Of a stretch of DNA of 56,825 nucleotides, positions 1 to 9,663 are shown one piece after another. The notes beneath the pieces were generated by a model. The model did not search any database, was not told the DNA's origin, and saw only the letters and a list, made by a program, of their open reading frames with translations. Position numbers and translations under genes: made by a program. Where the stretch lies: NCBI GenBank assembly GCA_016938195.1, contig JAFGVC010000058.1:1-56825 (forward strand), in the 5' to 3' direction. Positions within the stretch are counted from its first letter, which is position 1. Every line of letters begins with the position of its first letter. The DNA is from Tissierellales bacterium. Lineage in GTDB: Bacteria; Bacillota; Clostridia; Tissierellales; Dethiosulfatibacteraceae.

Positions 1-21
1 GAACCATTCTAATAATATATA

Positions 22-37
22 AGCAAGTATCATGCCA
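22..37 (-). promoter_or_regulatory. sigma-54 promoter reading out of the left edge
   Basis: The minus strand reads TGGCATGATACTTGCT, with GG and GC separated by exactly 10 bases, the sigma-54 -24/-12 signature. The start point would be near position 11, so the target gene lies to the left, outside the window. The sigma-54 activator at 180-1895 ends just upstream on the same strand and is the obvious candidate regulator. That assignment is inferred from adjacency. Confidence 0.75.
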
Positions 38-59
38 ATTCCGTCAAAAAAAAGAATAC

Positions 60-75
60 CGTCAACAAGTTGACG
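60..75. promoter_or_regulatory. palindrome upstream of the sigma-54 promoter (possible enhancer site)
   Basis: CGTCAAC-AA-GTTGACG, a perfect 7-base-arm palindrome with a two-base centre, lies about 55 bases upstream of the predicted start. Sites like this bind dimers of sigma-54 activators, but the arms do not match those of the next palindrome, so they may bind different proteins. Confidence 0.4.
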
Positions 76-94
76 TTACTCTCTCTTATTCCAA

Positions 95-108
95 TGCTCA
101 AATGAGCA
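95..108. promoter_or_regulatory. palindrome, possible activator binding site
   Basis: TGCTCA-AA-TGAGCA has the same 6-2-6 geometry as the site at 60-75 and lies about 90 bases upstream of the predicted sigma-54 start, a normal enhancer distance. Binding by the activator at 180-1895 is inferred from position only. Confidence 0.45.
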
Positions 109-131
109 AAATATTTCGCGCTATATTTTGC

Positions 132-147
132 ATGCAATATATTGCAT
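132..147. repeat. 16-base perfect palindrome
   Basis: ATGCAATATATTGCAT is a perfect palindrome overlapping a second one (TTGCATGCAA, 128-137). It lies between the end of the sigma-54 activator gene and the outward sigma-54 promoter. It could be a third protein-binding site; it does not look like a terminator. Confidence 0.4.
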
Positions 148-157
148 TAAATTATTT

Positions 158-179
158 TTTGTGCATTTTTTTGCACAAA
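158..179. repeat. inverted repeat at the 3' end of the sigma-54 activator gene
   Basis: TTTGTGCA and TGCACAAA are 8-base arms around six T. The repeat sits just after the stop codon of the activator, but on the minus strand it is followed by an A-rich stretch rather than a U-tract. A terminator role is therefore weak, and a protein site is equally possible. Confidence 0.4.
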
Positions 180-1895
180 TTATGCGTCTATATGGTATTT
201 TTCGAGCTTGTAATAAAAACTTCGGATTGAAATTCCTAATTTTTGAGCCGTTAAGGTTTTGTTTTTGCCGTAATGATGATAGGCCTTTTCAATATATTTT
301 TTTTCAAACTCATCTGTCGCCTTCCCTAATTTTGCAATATCAAAATCCATGGCTTCAAATTCATAGGGTATTTTATCAGGCGAATTCATTGTTGCAAGAA
401 ATGGCAGATGTTCTTTTTGTATTGTTTTTTCATTGATATTCATATTAATGATGGATCTACCGATAACATTTTCAAGCTCTCGCACGTTTCCCGGCCAATT
501 ATGTCTCTTCAGCATCTCAATAGCTTCATCAGAAATTTCTTTGATATCTCGGCCGTATTCAATATTCAGCTTTTCAATAAACCGGTGACACAAAGCTTCT
601 ATATCTTCAAGTCTTTCTCTCAGAGGTGGTATGTCTATAGGAAACACATTGAGTCTATAATATAAATCGTCTCTAAACAAACCCTTTTCGACTTTTTCTT
701 TTAAGTTGACATTGGTGGCTGAAATAACTCTAACATTGACATGAATTGGTTGAACGCCTCCAAGACGGGTTATTTCCTTCTCCTGTAAAACCCTGAGAAG
801 CTTGACTTGTGTACTGATACTGATTTCTGAGATTTCGTCAAGAAAAATAGTACCGTTGCTAGCTTCTTCAAACAATCCTTTTTTGCCGCCTTTTTTGGCC
901 CCCGTGAAAGCACCATCTTCATATCCGAACAACTCGCTTTCCAGAAGCGTTTCGGGAATAGCGGCGCAATTGACTCGGACAAATTGATTGTTTCGTCTTT
1001 TGCTTTCATTATGAATGGCATGAGCAAAAAGCTCTTTTCCCGTTCCACTTTCTCCCTTTAAAATAACCGTAGCCGGCACATTAGATGCTTTGATAACTTG
1101 GGCCTTGGCTTCATTCATCGTCTCGCTTCCACCGATAATGTCATCAAATGAATATTTCGCCGATAATTCTCTGATTCTTTTATGTGCCTCTGAGAGCTTT
1201 TCAGTCAATTGTTTGATTTCACTAATATCATGTAAAATAACGACGCTACCCTTCAATTGATCTCCGACGATAATGGGTGCCCCTCTTGCTATAACAGTCT
1301 TACCGACTGGTTTGGTTGTAATTTTTGTGTTTTCGACCGGTTTTTTGCTTCTTAGCACTTGAAGATGAACGCTCTCACCCTCTTGAATATCATAATTAGC
1401 TTCTTTTCCATAGACTTCCTCTGCACTAATACCCGTGATTCTCGTATAGGCCGGATTAACCATAATATGGTGACCCGTCTCATCTACTACGCTAATGGCA
1501 TCCTGAACCGCAGCAAAAACAGCCTGTAATAGGCTTTTATATGAATTAAGCGATGAAATCTGCTTATCTAGATTGAATAAATCTGTGACATTTCTAAAAA
1601 CAGCAATCGCACCAATCACTTTGCCTTCACTGTCCTTGATTGGCATCCTACTCGTGATAATTTCAAAATCTCTAAGCTGTTGTTGCCAATCTAACTCATA
1701 CTCTCCTGTTTTGAGCACGTATGGCAGTCTGGTATTGACGACAATTTCATTGACGTTTCGTCCTAAAGCTTGCTCTCTTTTTATGCCAATGAGTTTTTCT
1801 GCTTCTTTGTTATAAAGTGTGATGATGCAATTTTGATCGATTGCTATGACAGCATCATGCGTAGAGGTCAAGAAAACTTCAAGGTCTTTTCTCAA
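180..1895 (-). CDS. sigma-54-dependent transcriptional activator with two PAS domains
   Basis: A 571-residue enhancer-binding protein. Two PAS sensor domains occupy about residues 5-110 and 120-230. The AAA+ domain follows, with Walker A GESGTGKE (281-288), the sigma-54-contacting GAFTGA loop (328-333) and Walker B FLDEI (351-355). A Fis-type helix-turn-helix ends the protein (about 536-567). It opens open complexes by sigma-54 RNA polymerase in response to a signal sensed by PAS; the ligand is unknown. The start is TTG, chosen for GGAGG seven bases upstream. It follows ybbR by 25 bases and precedes an outward sigma-54 promoter (22-37), its likely target. Function class is certain; regulon is inferred. 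Confidence 0.9.
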   Translation of the reverse strand: MRKDLEVFLTSTHDAVIAIDQNCIITLYNKEAEKLIGIKREQALGRNVNEIVVNTRLPYVLKTGEYELDWQQQLRDFEIITSRMPIKDSEGKVIGAIAVFRNVTDLFNLDKQISSLNSYKSLLQAVFAAVQDAISVVDETGHHIMVNPAYTRITGISAEEVYGKEANYDIQEGESVHLQVLRSKKPVENTKITTKPVGKTVIARGAPIIVGDQLKGSVVILHDISEIKQLTEKLSEAHKRIRELSAKYSFDDIIGGSETMNEAKAQVIKASNVPATVILKGESGTGKELFAHAIHNESKRRNNQFVRVNCAAIPETLLESELFGYEDGAFTGAKKGGKKGLFEEASNGTIFLDEISEISISTQVKLLRVLQEKEITRLGGVQPIHVNVRVISATNVNLKEKVEKGLFRDDLYYRLNVFPIDIPPLRERLEDIEALCHRFIEKLNIEYGRDIKEISDEAIEMLKRHNWPGNVRELENVIGRSIINMNINEKTIQKEHLPFLATMNSPDKIPYEFEAMDFDIAKLGKATDEFEKKYIEKAYHHYGKNKTLTAQKLGISIRSFYYKLEKYHIDA

Positions 1896-1920
1896 TTTAT
1901 TTCCTCCTTATGCGTGCCGG

Positions 1921-3138
1921 CTAGTTCTCAGATGGAATAGGTTCAATTAACTTGATAAAAATATTTTCCGGTTCAATTATAGCTTCCAAGGTCTCTTTTT
2001 CACTTGTATAGGTCAACAAGACCTCACCCTCTAACGTTTCAAATCCTGTCAAATCAACAGAAATGATAAAATCTTCTTTCGTTAAGTTCTCCATATCACT
2101 AGCCAAGCCACCAACAGTCATAATAATATCTTCGAATTCCATCGGTTTCTCAATTTCATACCCTTCCGGTATATTTTCAAAAGCAATCTCATCCCAGCTA
2201 TAGCTTAATGTTTGTGTCGTGATTTTTTCGATTTCAATCGTCACGATGGGGGTGATGTTTTCTGTCAGGATAAAGTTTCCTCCTATTATATCAAGGGCTT
2301 CATAAATATTTGCGCTTTTGCCATCAACGTTAACCGGCTCTGATATTAAATATTCCAAGGAAGAAATAACACCGCTCTCCGCCGCAATGATAAGAGATTC
2401 CGGTTCAAGTTTAATTCTCTTGATGCCGTATCCTTCCTTGACTTGTCCAATCAAAGGAACCTGTATATCAACACTTGCCGTAGGATATATCGGAACGGTT
2501 ATTTCAGCAATGGCCGGATTTATTTTAAGGTCAAGCTCCAAGCCTTTATCACTATATATATCTATTGGAATTTTTTTGTCCAATGTTTCTGTCGCGTCAT
2601 TGATGTTAAATAAGGCAACTGCTTTATCAATTGAATTGAGAACACTTCTGGGGCCTCTTACAATCACTGAATTGACGCTTGAAATAGGACTGTCCACATA
2701 ATATCCAGCTGCCTGTCGTCCGTCAATCTCTATCGTTAAGTCTATGGTCTTGTTCATTACGGCTTCAAGGTCGCATAAAATTTGTTTCGGTGAATAATCG
2801 GTCAAATTAAATCCTGCAGGCAATTCGATTTCAACCGGTATTTTATTAAGCCCTTCTTTATATCCCGTCACGTCAATATAGGCCGTGATATCATTTTTAT
2901 TAATATTTAAAATATCATTGCGGTATCCTTCAATCTGAACTCTGATTTCAGAGATATCAATTCCGGCAACAACCAAACCCACGCTTTCAAGTGACTCTTC
3001 ATTTCTTAAGACGACGGGTATCGAGGCAACATCTTTTATAATAACCGGATTCACTTCATTCACGACAAAAAGCCATGTGATCAATGCGGCTACGATACAA
3101 AACACTTGAATGATTAGCTTGTCTTTATTTTTTATCAT
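1921..3138 (-). CDS. cdaR: YbbR-domain protein, regulator of CdaA
   Basis: A 405-residue membrane-anchored protein. One transmembrane segment (about residues 8-28) is followed by an extracytoplasmic part with about four YbbR repeats (roughly 40-110, 125-200, 215-290, 310-390). In Firmicutes CdaR/YbbR binds and modulates the diadenylate cyclase CdaA. The start codon overlaps the cdaA stop by 4 bases, indicating translational coupling. In most Firmicutes glmM follows as the third gene; here a sigma-54 activator occupies that place. Confidence 0.88.
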   Translation of the reverse strand: MIKNKDKLIIQVFCIVAALITWLFVVNEVNPVIIKDVASIPVVLRNEESLESVGLVVAGIDISEIRVQIEGYRNDILNINKNDITAYIDVTGYKEGLNKIPVEIELPAGFNLTDYSPKQILCDLEAVMNKTIDLTIEIDGRQAAGYYVDSPISSVNSVIVRGPRSVLNSIDKAVALFNINDATETLDKKIPIDIYSDKGLELDLKINPAIAEITVPIYPTASVDIQVPLIGQVKEGYGIKRIKLEPESLIIAAESGVISSLEYLISEPVNVDGKSANIYEALDIIGGNFILTENITPIVTIEIEKITTQTLSYSWDEIAFENIPEGYEIEKPMEFEDIIMTVGGLASDMENLTKEDFIISVDLTGFETLEGEVLLTYTSEKETLEAIIEPENIFIKLIEPIPSEN

Positions 3139-3950
3139 CGTTTATGCCACCATCTTTCAAATAATCTTTGTTTTTCCTCATGCGTATAAATATTTTTTAA
3201 AAGCTCTTTCAGCTCTTCTAGTTGAATGTTGCGATATAGTCTGCCTTCATTCGCATATGAAATATAGCCGGTTTCTTCAGATACGATAACAGCAATGGCA
3301 TCTGACCTCTCAGTCACACCAATGGCCGCTCTGTGCCTAGTGCCAATATCTTGGCTTAAGTGATTGCTTTCAGTCAATGGTAAAAAACAACTTGCCGCTC
3401 TGATCCTGTAGTCCTTGATAATAACTGCGCCATCGTGCAGAGGCGTGTTGGGAATAAAGATATTGATTAATAGTCCGCTGGATATTTCTGAATCAATCAC
3501 AACACCTGATTCAATAAAATCATGGAGTCCTGTCTTTTGTTCAAATACCATCAATGCGCCAATTCTTTGATTAGATAAAGCCGAGCAAGCCGTCGTAATA
3601 TCTTTGATGATTTTTTCATCCTTTTTGTCATCCCCTTCGAAGATGCTAAAGGAAATGAAGGTTGTTCTGCCTATATACTCAAGTGCTTTTCTGAGCTCAG
3701 GCTGAAATACAATAATCAATGCAATTAAACCGACTTGAAGGGTATTGTTCAGAATCCAGCTCAATGTAAAAAGCTTGAGCGTGCTTGCCAGACCTGAAAT
3801 GATAATGATAAAGGCAATCCCTTTAATCAATTGCTTTGCGCGGGTTTCACGCATAATCATATAAAGCTTGTAGTAGGCATAGGCTACAATCCCAATGTCA
3901 ATTGCATCTCTTAATCTTAAGTTCGAAATGATTGTTTTGATATATTCCAC
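3135..3950 (-). CDS. cdaA: diadenylate cyclase CdaA
   Basis: A 271-residue membrane enzyme that makes cyclic di-AMP from two ATP, a second messenger for potassium, osmotic and cell wall homeostasis. About three transmembrane helices fill residues 15-85. The DisA_N/DAC domain follows, with the catalytic DGA motif at 173-175 and the RHR motif at 205-207, so it should be active. Length is normal for the family (about 270). The start is GTG. It sits 17 bases after the capA-like gene and overlaps ybbR (cdaR), the usual partner. Confidence 0.95.
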   Translation of the reverse strand: MEYIKTIISNLRLRDAIDIGIVAYAYYKLYMIMRETRAKQLIKGIAFIIIISGLASTLKLFTLSWILNNTLQVGLIALIIVFQPELRKALEYIGRTTFISFSIFEGDDKKDEKIIKDITTACSALSNQRIGALMVFEQKTGLHDFIESGVVIDSEISSGLLINIFIPNTPLHDGAVIIKDYRIRAASCFLPLTESNHLSQDIGTRHRAAIGVTERSDAIAVIVSEETGYISYANEGRLYRNIQLEELKELLKNIYTHEEKQRLFERWWHKR

Positions 3951-3967
3951 GTTATCACTTCCATTTA

Positions 3968-5206
3968 TTATCTATTGGTGTTCATTTTAATCATCGTATC
4001 ATTATATGAGCGTTCCATTCTGCCAAGTGTTACCTCATCCAGTCCTAATGGATTGTTTGCCGGATAGGTTGTCAACGGAATGACTTTATAATCAAAAAGA
4101 GGTGGCGCTTTCACACGGTAGACCCATGTTGGGATAAATGAAACGTCCTCAATCACTGTTTGATTATCCTCAAAGCTTTTTGTGATTTTTATATTGACAA
4201 TCACACCATCCTCTGTGTAATAATTTTTCAAATTCGGATATTCCGGATCAAGTGATTCCTGTCGCTGGTTCGAGATAAAATTACCCATTGAGTATATGAC
4301 GAACTTTGTCTCCCCCTCGTGCTCAAGGGTTACCGAATCCTGAATCACATGAGGATGGCTTCCCAAAATAATATCCACACCCTTTTCAATCATACTATTT
4401 GCCAAATCCTTTTGATCTTGCGAAGGGTCTCTTTGATATTCATTGCCCCAGTGCATAAAGGCAACAATCAAATCAGCGTTTTGTGCTTTCGCATCCGCGA
4501 TATCCTCGTTTATTTTATCCTCATCTATAATGTTAACCATTGCGTCTAACTCTTCAGGGGTTAACACGGCTTCCATGCCATTGCATCCATAAGTATATGC
4601 CATAAATGCGACACGTATGTCTTTTTCTTCCACTATCAAGATTCGGGTCTCCGGCTTTTGTGCATAGGTTCCTACTGTCATCATGCCTCTATCCTGTATC
4701 TTTTGAAGCGTTCTTTCAATTCCTATTTTATTGGTATCAATTGAATGGTTGTTGACGGTGGATATGACATCAAATCCCGCATATTTGATGGCGTCCAGTG
4801 TCTCGTCCGGTGCATTGAATATGGGATAAGCCTTATATGCATAAATGTCGTCACCGGCCGTTGTTCCTTCAAAATTGGCCACCGCAATGTCAGCAGCCTC
4901 AATGATTGGCTTAATCTCGTCAAAATATCTATTGAAATCATAAGTGCCTTTTTGTTCATCATAGGCACTCGTAATTTGACTCATGTGATAGATAATGTCT
5001 CCAACAGCAGATAAAACAATTGTTTCATTACGGGGCTTTTCAGGATCTTCTGTCATTGAAGAAGATGGCTCCGGTTGAGAAAAGGAGGGTGGCGGGTTAT
5101 CATCAGGGTCTGAACTGATATTGTAGGCGGTAAATATTAAAAGACCAATCATTCCAATCAATAGAATGACGGGTACTAAGATTCCTTTTTTCTTTTTTCT
5201 TTTCAT
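3968..5206 (-). CDS. CapA-family metallophosphatase-like protein
   Basis: A 412-residue protein with an N-terminal signal anchor (basic run KRKKKK, then hydrophobic residues about 9-28), a Ser/Pro-rich linker and a PGA_cap (CapA/PgsA) domain. Visible family motifs are GDIIYH, NFEG, NNHSID, HWGNEY and GSHPHVIQ, matching metallophosphoesterase metal-binding loops. CapA proteins take part in poly-gamma-glutamate capsule synthesis, but without capB/capC neighbours this one may instead be a stand-alone surface phosphoesterase. It heads the cdaA-ybbR cluster, which suggests an envelope role. Confidence 0.82.
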   Translation of the reverse strand: MKRKKKKGILVPVILLIGMIGLLIFTAYNISSDPDDNPPPSFSQPEPSSSMTEDPEKPRNETIVLSAVGDIIYHMSQITSAYDEQKGTYDFNRYFDEIKPIIEAADIAVANFEGTTAGDDIYAYKAYPIFNAPDETLDAIKYAGFDVISTVNNHSIDTNKIGIERTLQKIQDRGMMTVGTYAQKPETRILIVEEKDIRVAFMAYTYGCNGMEAVLTPEELDAMVNIIDEDKINEDIADAKAQNADLIVAFMHWGNEYQRDPSQDQKDLANSMIEKGVDIILGSHPHVIQDSVTLEHEGETKFVIYSMGNFISNQRQESLDPEYPNLKNYYTEDGVIVNIKITKSFEDNQTVIEDVSFIPTWVYRVKAPPLFDYKVIPLTTYPANNPLGLDEVTLGRMERSYNDTMIKMNTNR

Positions 5207-5247
5207 CGTTTCCCTTTCGCAAGTAGTTTTACAGGACTTAATAAAAT

Positions 5248-5274
5248 ATTATAGTACAATGCAAAAAATTGCAA
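5248..5274 (-). promoter_or_regulatory. candidate promoter of the capA-cdaA-ybbR cluster
   Basis: The minus strand has TATAAT (5248-5253) with TTGCAA (5269-5274) 15 bases upstream. The short spacer makes the -35 assignment uncertain; the -10 is perfect and lies about 45 bases before the capA-like gene. Confidence 0.4.
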
Positions 5275-5310
5275 CTAAATAAATATTAATAATTTGTTAA
5301 AATGATATGA

Positions 5311-7095
5311 TTACGGTCTTATCAATGCTTTTTTGTCAAAACCTATCAAATCTTCTCGACCTGCAAGCTTTAATGCTTCTAATACAAGTTTTTTGTTTTC
5401 TTTTCTATTGTACTGCATAAGCGCTCTTTGCATTCTTTTTTCTTTGATTGTTTTGGGAATATAGACGGGTTTCATGGTTCTTGGATCAACCCCCGTATAA
5501 TACATGCAAGTCGATAACGTCATCGGCGTCGGATAAAAATCCTGGACTTGCTCCGGCATATGTCCCATATCCCTTATATATTCCGCAAGCTTAATCGCAT
5601 CTTTTAGGGTCGAACCCGGATGTCCTGAAATAAAATAAGGCACAATATATTGTTTTTTATCCATTTTTTTATTAATTTGATTGTATTTTTCAACAAAGGT
5701 TTCATATATTTTAAAAGAAGGCTTTCCCATATATTTTAGCACGTCGTCTGATATGTGCTCCGGAGCCAATTTTAATTGGCCGCTGATATGATGAAGACAA
5801 ACCTCGTTTAGAAATTCATCGCTTTGATCGTACATCACGTAGTCATATCTGATACCTGATCGGATAAACACTTTCTTTACGCCTTGAATGCCTCTCAACT
5901 TTTTTAACAAAGCAAGATAATCCTTGTGATCAATGATGAGTTGGTCACATTTGTTGGGAAAAATACATTGTTTATGCTTACACACACCTTGTTTTAATTG
6001 TTTTTTGCAGGCAATGGTTCTAAAGTTTGCTGTAGGTCCTCCCACATCATGAATATATCCCTTAAATTGATTGTCCCGTGTAAAATCCTCTCCTTCTTTC
6101 ACTATCGATTCGTGGCTTCTCGGTTGGATAACGCGTCCTTGATGAAAGGTAAGCGAACAAAAGGAACATCCGCCATAACATCCCCGAACACTGGTGATGC
6201 TGAATTTTACCTCTTCTAAAGCGGGAACTCCACCTAGCTCTTTATAAATGGGATGGTATTCTCTTTCATAATCAAGCGCATAGACATCGTCCATTTCCTG
6301 CTGTGTCAGTGGAAACGACGGCGGATTTTGAATCACGAACAAATCTCCATAAGAAGCAACTAGCGTTTTGCCGTTGATGGCATCCGTGTTTTCATACTCC
6401 AATCTGAAGCTATCGGCATATGCCATCTTATCCTTTACGATTGTTTCATAATCCGGCAATCGGATATCATCATAGGCTCTTGAAGCATCCTTGGTTTTGT
6501 AAACCGTTCCCCTGACATATGTAATTTCATCCACAGGAATCCCGCTCGCCAAAGCTTCAGCTATTTCAATGATTGCTTTTTCTCCCATGCCGTAAACTAA
6601 TAAATCAGCTGCTGAATCCAACAAAATAGAACGTCTGATTTTGTCATCCCAATAATCATAATGTGCCATGCGTCTCAAACTTGCTTCTATGCCGCCGATG
6701 ATAATCGGTGTATGCTTGTAAGCTTCTCTTATTTTGTTGCCGTAAACAATCACCGCTCTGTCGGGTCTTTTTCCCGTCTCTCCTCCCGGTGAATATGCAT
6801 CAACTCGCCTTCTTTTTTTGAAGGATGTATAATGGTTGACCATTGAATCAATATTTCCGGAATTGACCAAAAAACCTAATCTTGGTTCTCCAAATACTTT
6901 AAAGCCCTCCGGGTCATTCCAATCCGGTTGGGATATGATGCCAATGGTATACCCGTATCTTTCTAGTAATCTTGTTATAATGGCCGTACCAAAAGAAGGA
7001 TGATCAACATATGCGTCTCCTGTCACCATGACAAAGTCAACCTGATCCCATCCTCTTTCTTCCATTTCTTTATGATTAATCGGTAAAAATCTCAT
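5311..7095 (-). CDS. YgiQ-type radical SAM protein
   Basis: A 594-residue radical SAM protein of the YgiQ/UPF0313 family. The [4Fe-4S] motif CYGGCSFC gives C306, C310 and C313. The N-terminal half carries the family's characteristic conserved region ([28 protein letters not shown]), and the C-terminal end the short family extension. The reaction is unknown for the family. ATG at 7095 is preferred over the in-frame TTG 15 bases upstream because GGAAAGGAAA lies just before it. It appears monocistronic. Confidence 0.85.
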   Translation of the reverse strand: MRFLPINHKEMEERGWDQVDFVMVTGDAYVDHPSFGTAIITRLLERYGYTIGIISQPDWNDPEGFKVFGEPRLGFLVNSGNIDSMVNHYTSFKKRRRVDAYSPGGETGKRPDRAVIVYGNKIREAYKHTPIIIGGIEASLRRMAHYDYWDDKIRRSILLDSAADLLVYGMGEKAIIEIAEALASGIPVDEITYVRGTVYKTKDASRAYDDIRLPDYETIVKDKMAYADSFRLEYENTDAINGKTLVASYGDLFVIQNPPSFPLTQQEMDDVYALDYEREYHPIYKELGGVPALEEVKFSITSVRGCYGGCSFCSLTFHQGRVIQPRSHESIVKEGEDFTRDNQFKGYIHDVGGPTANFRTIACKKQLKQGVCKHKQCIFPNKCDQLIIDHKDYLALLKKLRGIQGVKKVFIRSGIRYDYVMYDQSDEFLNEVCLHHISGQLKLAPEHISDDVLKYMGKPSFKIYETFVEKYNQINKKMDKKQYIVPYFISGHPGSTLKDAIKLAEYIRDMGHMPEQVQDFYPTPMTLSTCMYYTGVDPRTMKPVYIPKTIKEKRMQRALMQYNRKENKKLVLEALKLAGREDLIGFDKKALIRP

Positions 7096-7112
7096 AGGTT
7101 TCCTTTCCAAAA

Positions 7113-7151
7113 AAAATATACCTTAATTATATCAAATTTTAGGTATATTTT
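7113..7151 (-). terminator. intrinsic terminator of the LacI-family gene
   Basis: On the minus strand AAAATATACC pairs perfectly with GGTATATTTT (10 base pairs, 19-base loop) and is followed by a T-run. The loop also contains TATAAT, with TTTAAA 17 bases upstream, so a promoter for the YgiQ gene may overlap the terminator. Confidence 0.7.
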
Positions 7152-7154
7152 AAA

Positions 7155-8204
7155 CTATTCTATGTTTTCTTTTATCAGTATGCCTAAGGGGCTGGGTTTT
7201 AAAGCTGAATATTCAAGGTCTCCATCTTTGATGTATTTATATATCAAATCAATGGCTCTGATAATCTCTTCATGTTGATTTTCGTAGACGGTAGCATCGA
7301 TATATCCTCTTTTCATCAAGCCTCTGATTTCCTCAGTATTTTCATGCCCAATTAAGATTATTTTTCTATTGATGTTTGAATTTTTTATAGCCTGTGCTGC
7401 AGAACCGGTCATACTTGTTGTATAGAGTGCGTCCATATCAGGATGTTTCTCTAAAATGTGTGCTACTGTTTCAAATAAAGCGGCTTTATAAAATTTTTCC
7501 TCTTCTTTCCTATACTCCGTCATATTATAGGTTTCAAGAATTTTCAACTCAGGGTATTCCGATTCAATTTTACTCATAAAGCCTTTAAGGCGTTCTTCCA
7601 TGCAAAGCAAATCCCTATGAACACCAATTACAACAATATTACCATTGCCTGCTGTCCTAAAACCCATCATCTTGGCTGCGACTACACCGGATTGGTGTGA
7701 GTTCACTCCGATGTAAGCTAATCTTTTACTATCTGGTGCGTCACTTAAAAAAGTAACCACTGGTATATTAGCTTCATATAATGCACTGATTTTTTCATTT
7801 GTCTTGTTGTAATGATAAGACATGGTGACTATTCCATTTACTTTCTGTTGTTGTAGCTCATCTAGACAGTTGATTTGAGATCTATAGTCATAGTTTTTTG
7901 TTGTTCTCACAAGGAGCTCCACTCCAAGTGAATCGAGACGTGCCTTGGCCTCTCTAATTCCTTTATTGACTTCTTTCCAAAAAAAATGATCAACATCTGG
8001 ATAAAGAATACCGATTTTAATATTTTTTTTATGTAGTGCCAATGCACTAGCCACAGGACTTCTCTTATAATTGAGTTTTTCTATCGCTTCATTGACCTTT
8101 CTCTCCGCTTCTGAAGACACACTTCCTTTTTTGTTGAGCACCCGATCGACCGTACCTCTAGATACACCTGCTTCTTTAGCTACATCGTGAATCGTTGGTT
8201 TCAA
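7155..8204 (-). CDS. LacI-family transcriptional regulator
   Basis: A 349-residue repressor. An N-terminal LacI helix-turn-helix and hinge (IHDVAKEAGVSRGTVDRVLN, residues about 4-25, hinge to about 58) precedes a periplasmic-binding-protein-like effector domain (about 62-345). The TVDRVLN recognition helix is seen in LacI proteins with peptide, sugar or small-acid effectors, so the ligand is open. The start is TTG behind AAGGGGGG. It lies 73 bases downstream of atoE, past a hairpin. A 22-base palindrome with the central CG typical of LacI operators lies on the atoE promoter (9641-9662), so atoE is the likely target. Confidence 0.9.
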   Translation of the reverse strand: MKPTIHDVAKEAGVSRGTVDRVLNKKGSVSSEAERKVNEAIEKLNYKRSPVASALALHKKNIKIGILYPDVDHFFWKEVNKGIREAKARLDSLGVELLVRTTKNYDYRSQINCLDELQQQKVNGIVTMSYHYNKTNEKISALYEANIPVVTFLSDAPDSKRLAYIGVNSHQSGVVAAKMMGFRTAGNGNIVVIGVHRDLLCMEERLKGFMSKIESEYPELKILETYNMTEYRKEEEKFYKAALFETVAHILEKHPDMDALYTTSMTGSAAQAIKNSNINRKIILIGHENTEEIRGLMKRGYIDATVYENQHEEIIRAIDLIYKYIKDGDLEYSALKPSPLGILIKENIE

Positions 8205-8224
8205 ATTAACCCCCCTTTATTTTG

Positions 8225-8256
8225 AAAGCCTCCTGCTATAATAGACAGGAGGCTTT
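8225..8256 (-). terminator. hairpin between atoE and the LacI-family gene
   Basis: AAAGCCTCCTG and CAGGAGGCTTT form an 11-base-pair stem with a 10-base loop just after the atoE stop codon. The minus-strand side lacks a long U-tract, so read-through into the regulator gene is plausible. Confidence 0.6.
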
Positions 8257-8277
8257 TGAGTTACTTATTCTGTCAGA

Positions 8278-9615
8278 TTAGAAAATCAAGAACCCAGCAA
8301 TCGTAATAATACCACCGAGCAACAGTGTAATGACGCAATATCCCATGATATCTCTTGCTCCCAATCCGGCTATTCCTAATGCAGGCAATGCCCAGAAGGG
8401 TTGAATCATGTTTGTCCAAGCATCTCCCCATGCAATAGCCATTGCAGTTTTTGCTGCCGGAACGCCTAACGCTTGTCCAGCTGGCATCATAATCGGTCCC
8501 TGAACAGCCCATTGTCCTCCGCCTGAAGGTACAAAGAAGTTAACAATCCCTGCACTTAGATAAGTGAAAACGGGGAAGGTCTTCGCTGTTGATATGCTGA
8601 CGAATCCATTAGATATGACACCCGCTAATGAAACACCATCCACATTGCCTCCAGTCATCATACCCATAATCCCAGCGTAAAATGGAAATTGAAGGATAAT
8701 CCCTGAAGCACCCTTAGCTGCTTCTATAATAGCATCTATGTATCTTCTCAAGGTACCATGCAACAATATACCTACAAACATAAATATAAAGTTAACAATA
8801 TTAAGCCCTAAATCAAATCCTTTGGTATAAAAATGGTAAACAATATATCCAAATCCCATCAGGACTGTTAATCCCCATGTAATTTTGCTGTTTTCCATTT
8901 TATCAGCCGGTGTAATATTAGCATGCTCTTTGATTGCTTCTTCTTTGAGTAAGCTCGGATCTACAACGATGGTATTCTCCGGCGTTGGATGCATCGCTTT
9001 TGTGACAAAAGGCATTGCCACTAGAATAGCCACTGAAATAGCAAGATTTAAAGGAGAAAATATGGTTAAGCTTGTTGCTACAGGCTCTGTCACAGCACCC
9101 GCAGTAGCTCCTAGACCACTTGCTGAAGCGATAGTCAATGGAATAGAGCCTGAAAGCCCGCCATGCCATACAATAAAACCTGAGTAGGCTGAAGCGATTA
9201 ATAGTCTGTAGTCAACTCCTTTCACCTGTCTTGCCATTTCTTTGGCAAGTAAGGCGCCAATAATCAATCCAAATCCCCAGTTAATCCAACAAGCTACTGT
9301 AGCAACAAAGGTGGTAATTAGAATTGCAGATCCTGGACTCTTCGCCAAGCTAGCGAAATTTTTGAGAATTTTTTTAAATACAGGAGCCTGCGCCATAGCA
9401 CTACCTAACACAAGTACCAACACCATCTGCATTGAAAATGCTAGCAATGCCCAGAAGCCATTACCCCAATGCTTGATCATGTCAACTGGTCCTTGACCTG
9501 TAAAAGCAATTCCCATTAAAAACACAATAAAAGTAAGAATAACTGCAAATAAGAATGGATCCGGAAGATATTTGTTTACAATCGTAACACAACCGTTAGT
9601 AAATTTTTTAAACAT
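8278..9615 (-). CDS. atoE: short-chain fatty acid transporter, AtoE family
   Basis: A 445-residue membrane protein with about 12 hydrophobic segments, matching the AtoE/short-chain fatty acid transporter family in length and in its N-terminal sequence (LPDPFLFAVILTF, then HWGNGFWALLAFSMQM). It should move short-chain acids such as butyrate or acetoacetate across the membrane. ATG start with AGGAGGAG upstream. The gene is preceded by a good promoter (9664-9692) with a 22-base operator over the start region, and followed by its probable LacI regulator. The upstream butyrate kinase gene fits a role in butyrate metabolism. Direction of transport is not known. Confidence 0.88.
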   Translation of the reverse strand: MFKKFTNGCVTIVNKYLPDPFLFAVILTFIVFLMGIAFTGQGPVDMIKHWGNGFWALLAFSMQMVLVLVLGSAMAQAPVFKKILKNFASLAKSPGSAILITTFVATVACWINWGFGLIIGALLAKEMARQVKGVDYRLLIASAYSGFIVWHGGLSGSIPLTIASASGLGATAGAVTEPVATSLTIFSPLNLAISVAILVAMPFVTKAMHPTPENTIVVDPSLLKEEAIKEHANITPADKMENSKITWGLTVLMGFGYIVYHFYTKGFDLGLNIVNFIFMFVGILLHGTLRRYIDAIIEAAKGASGIILQFPFYAGIMGMMTGGNVDGVSLAGVISNGFVSISTAKTFPVFTYLSAGIVNFFVPSGGGQWAVQGPIMMPAGQALGVPAAKTAMAIAWGDAWTNMIQPFWALPALGIAGLGARDIMGYCVITLLLGGIITIAGFLIF

Positions 9616-9640
9616 GTTGCTCCTCCTAATTTAATTTATG

Positions 9641-9662
9641 AATTTGTGAACGTTCACAAATT
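9641..9662. promoter_or_regulatory. 22-base LacI-type operator
   Basis: AATTTGTGAAC and GTTCACAAATT are contiguous arms forming a perfect palindrome with the central CG dinucleotide typical of LacI/PurR-family operators. It begins two bases downstream of the -10 element, so bound repressor would block initiation. The LacI-family protein encoded next to atoE is the natural candidate. Confidence 0.8.
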
Positions 9663-9663
9663 T

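Noticed and set aside
158-179. Intrinsic terminator after the left-end activator
   Set aside because: The stem is present but is followed by A-rich rather than T-rich sequence on the transcribed strand.
128-436. Plus-strand open frame across the left-end activator gene
   Set aside because: It is antisense to a well-supported gene, has no family resemblance and lacks a ribosome-binding site.
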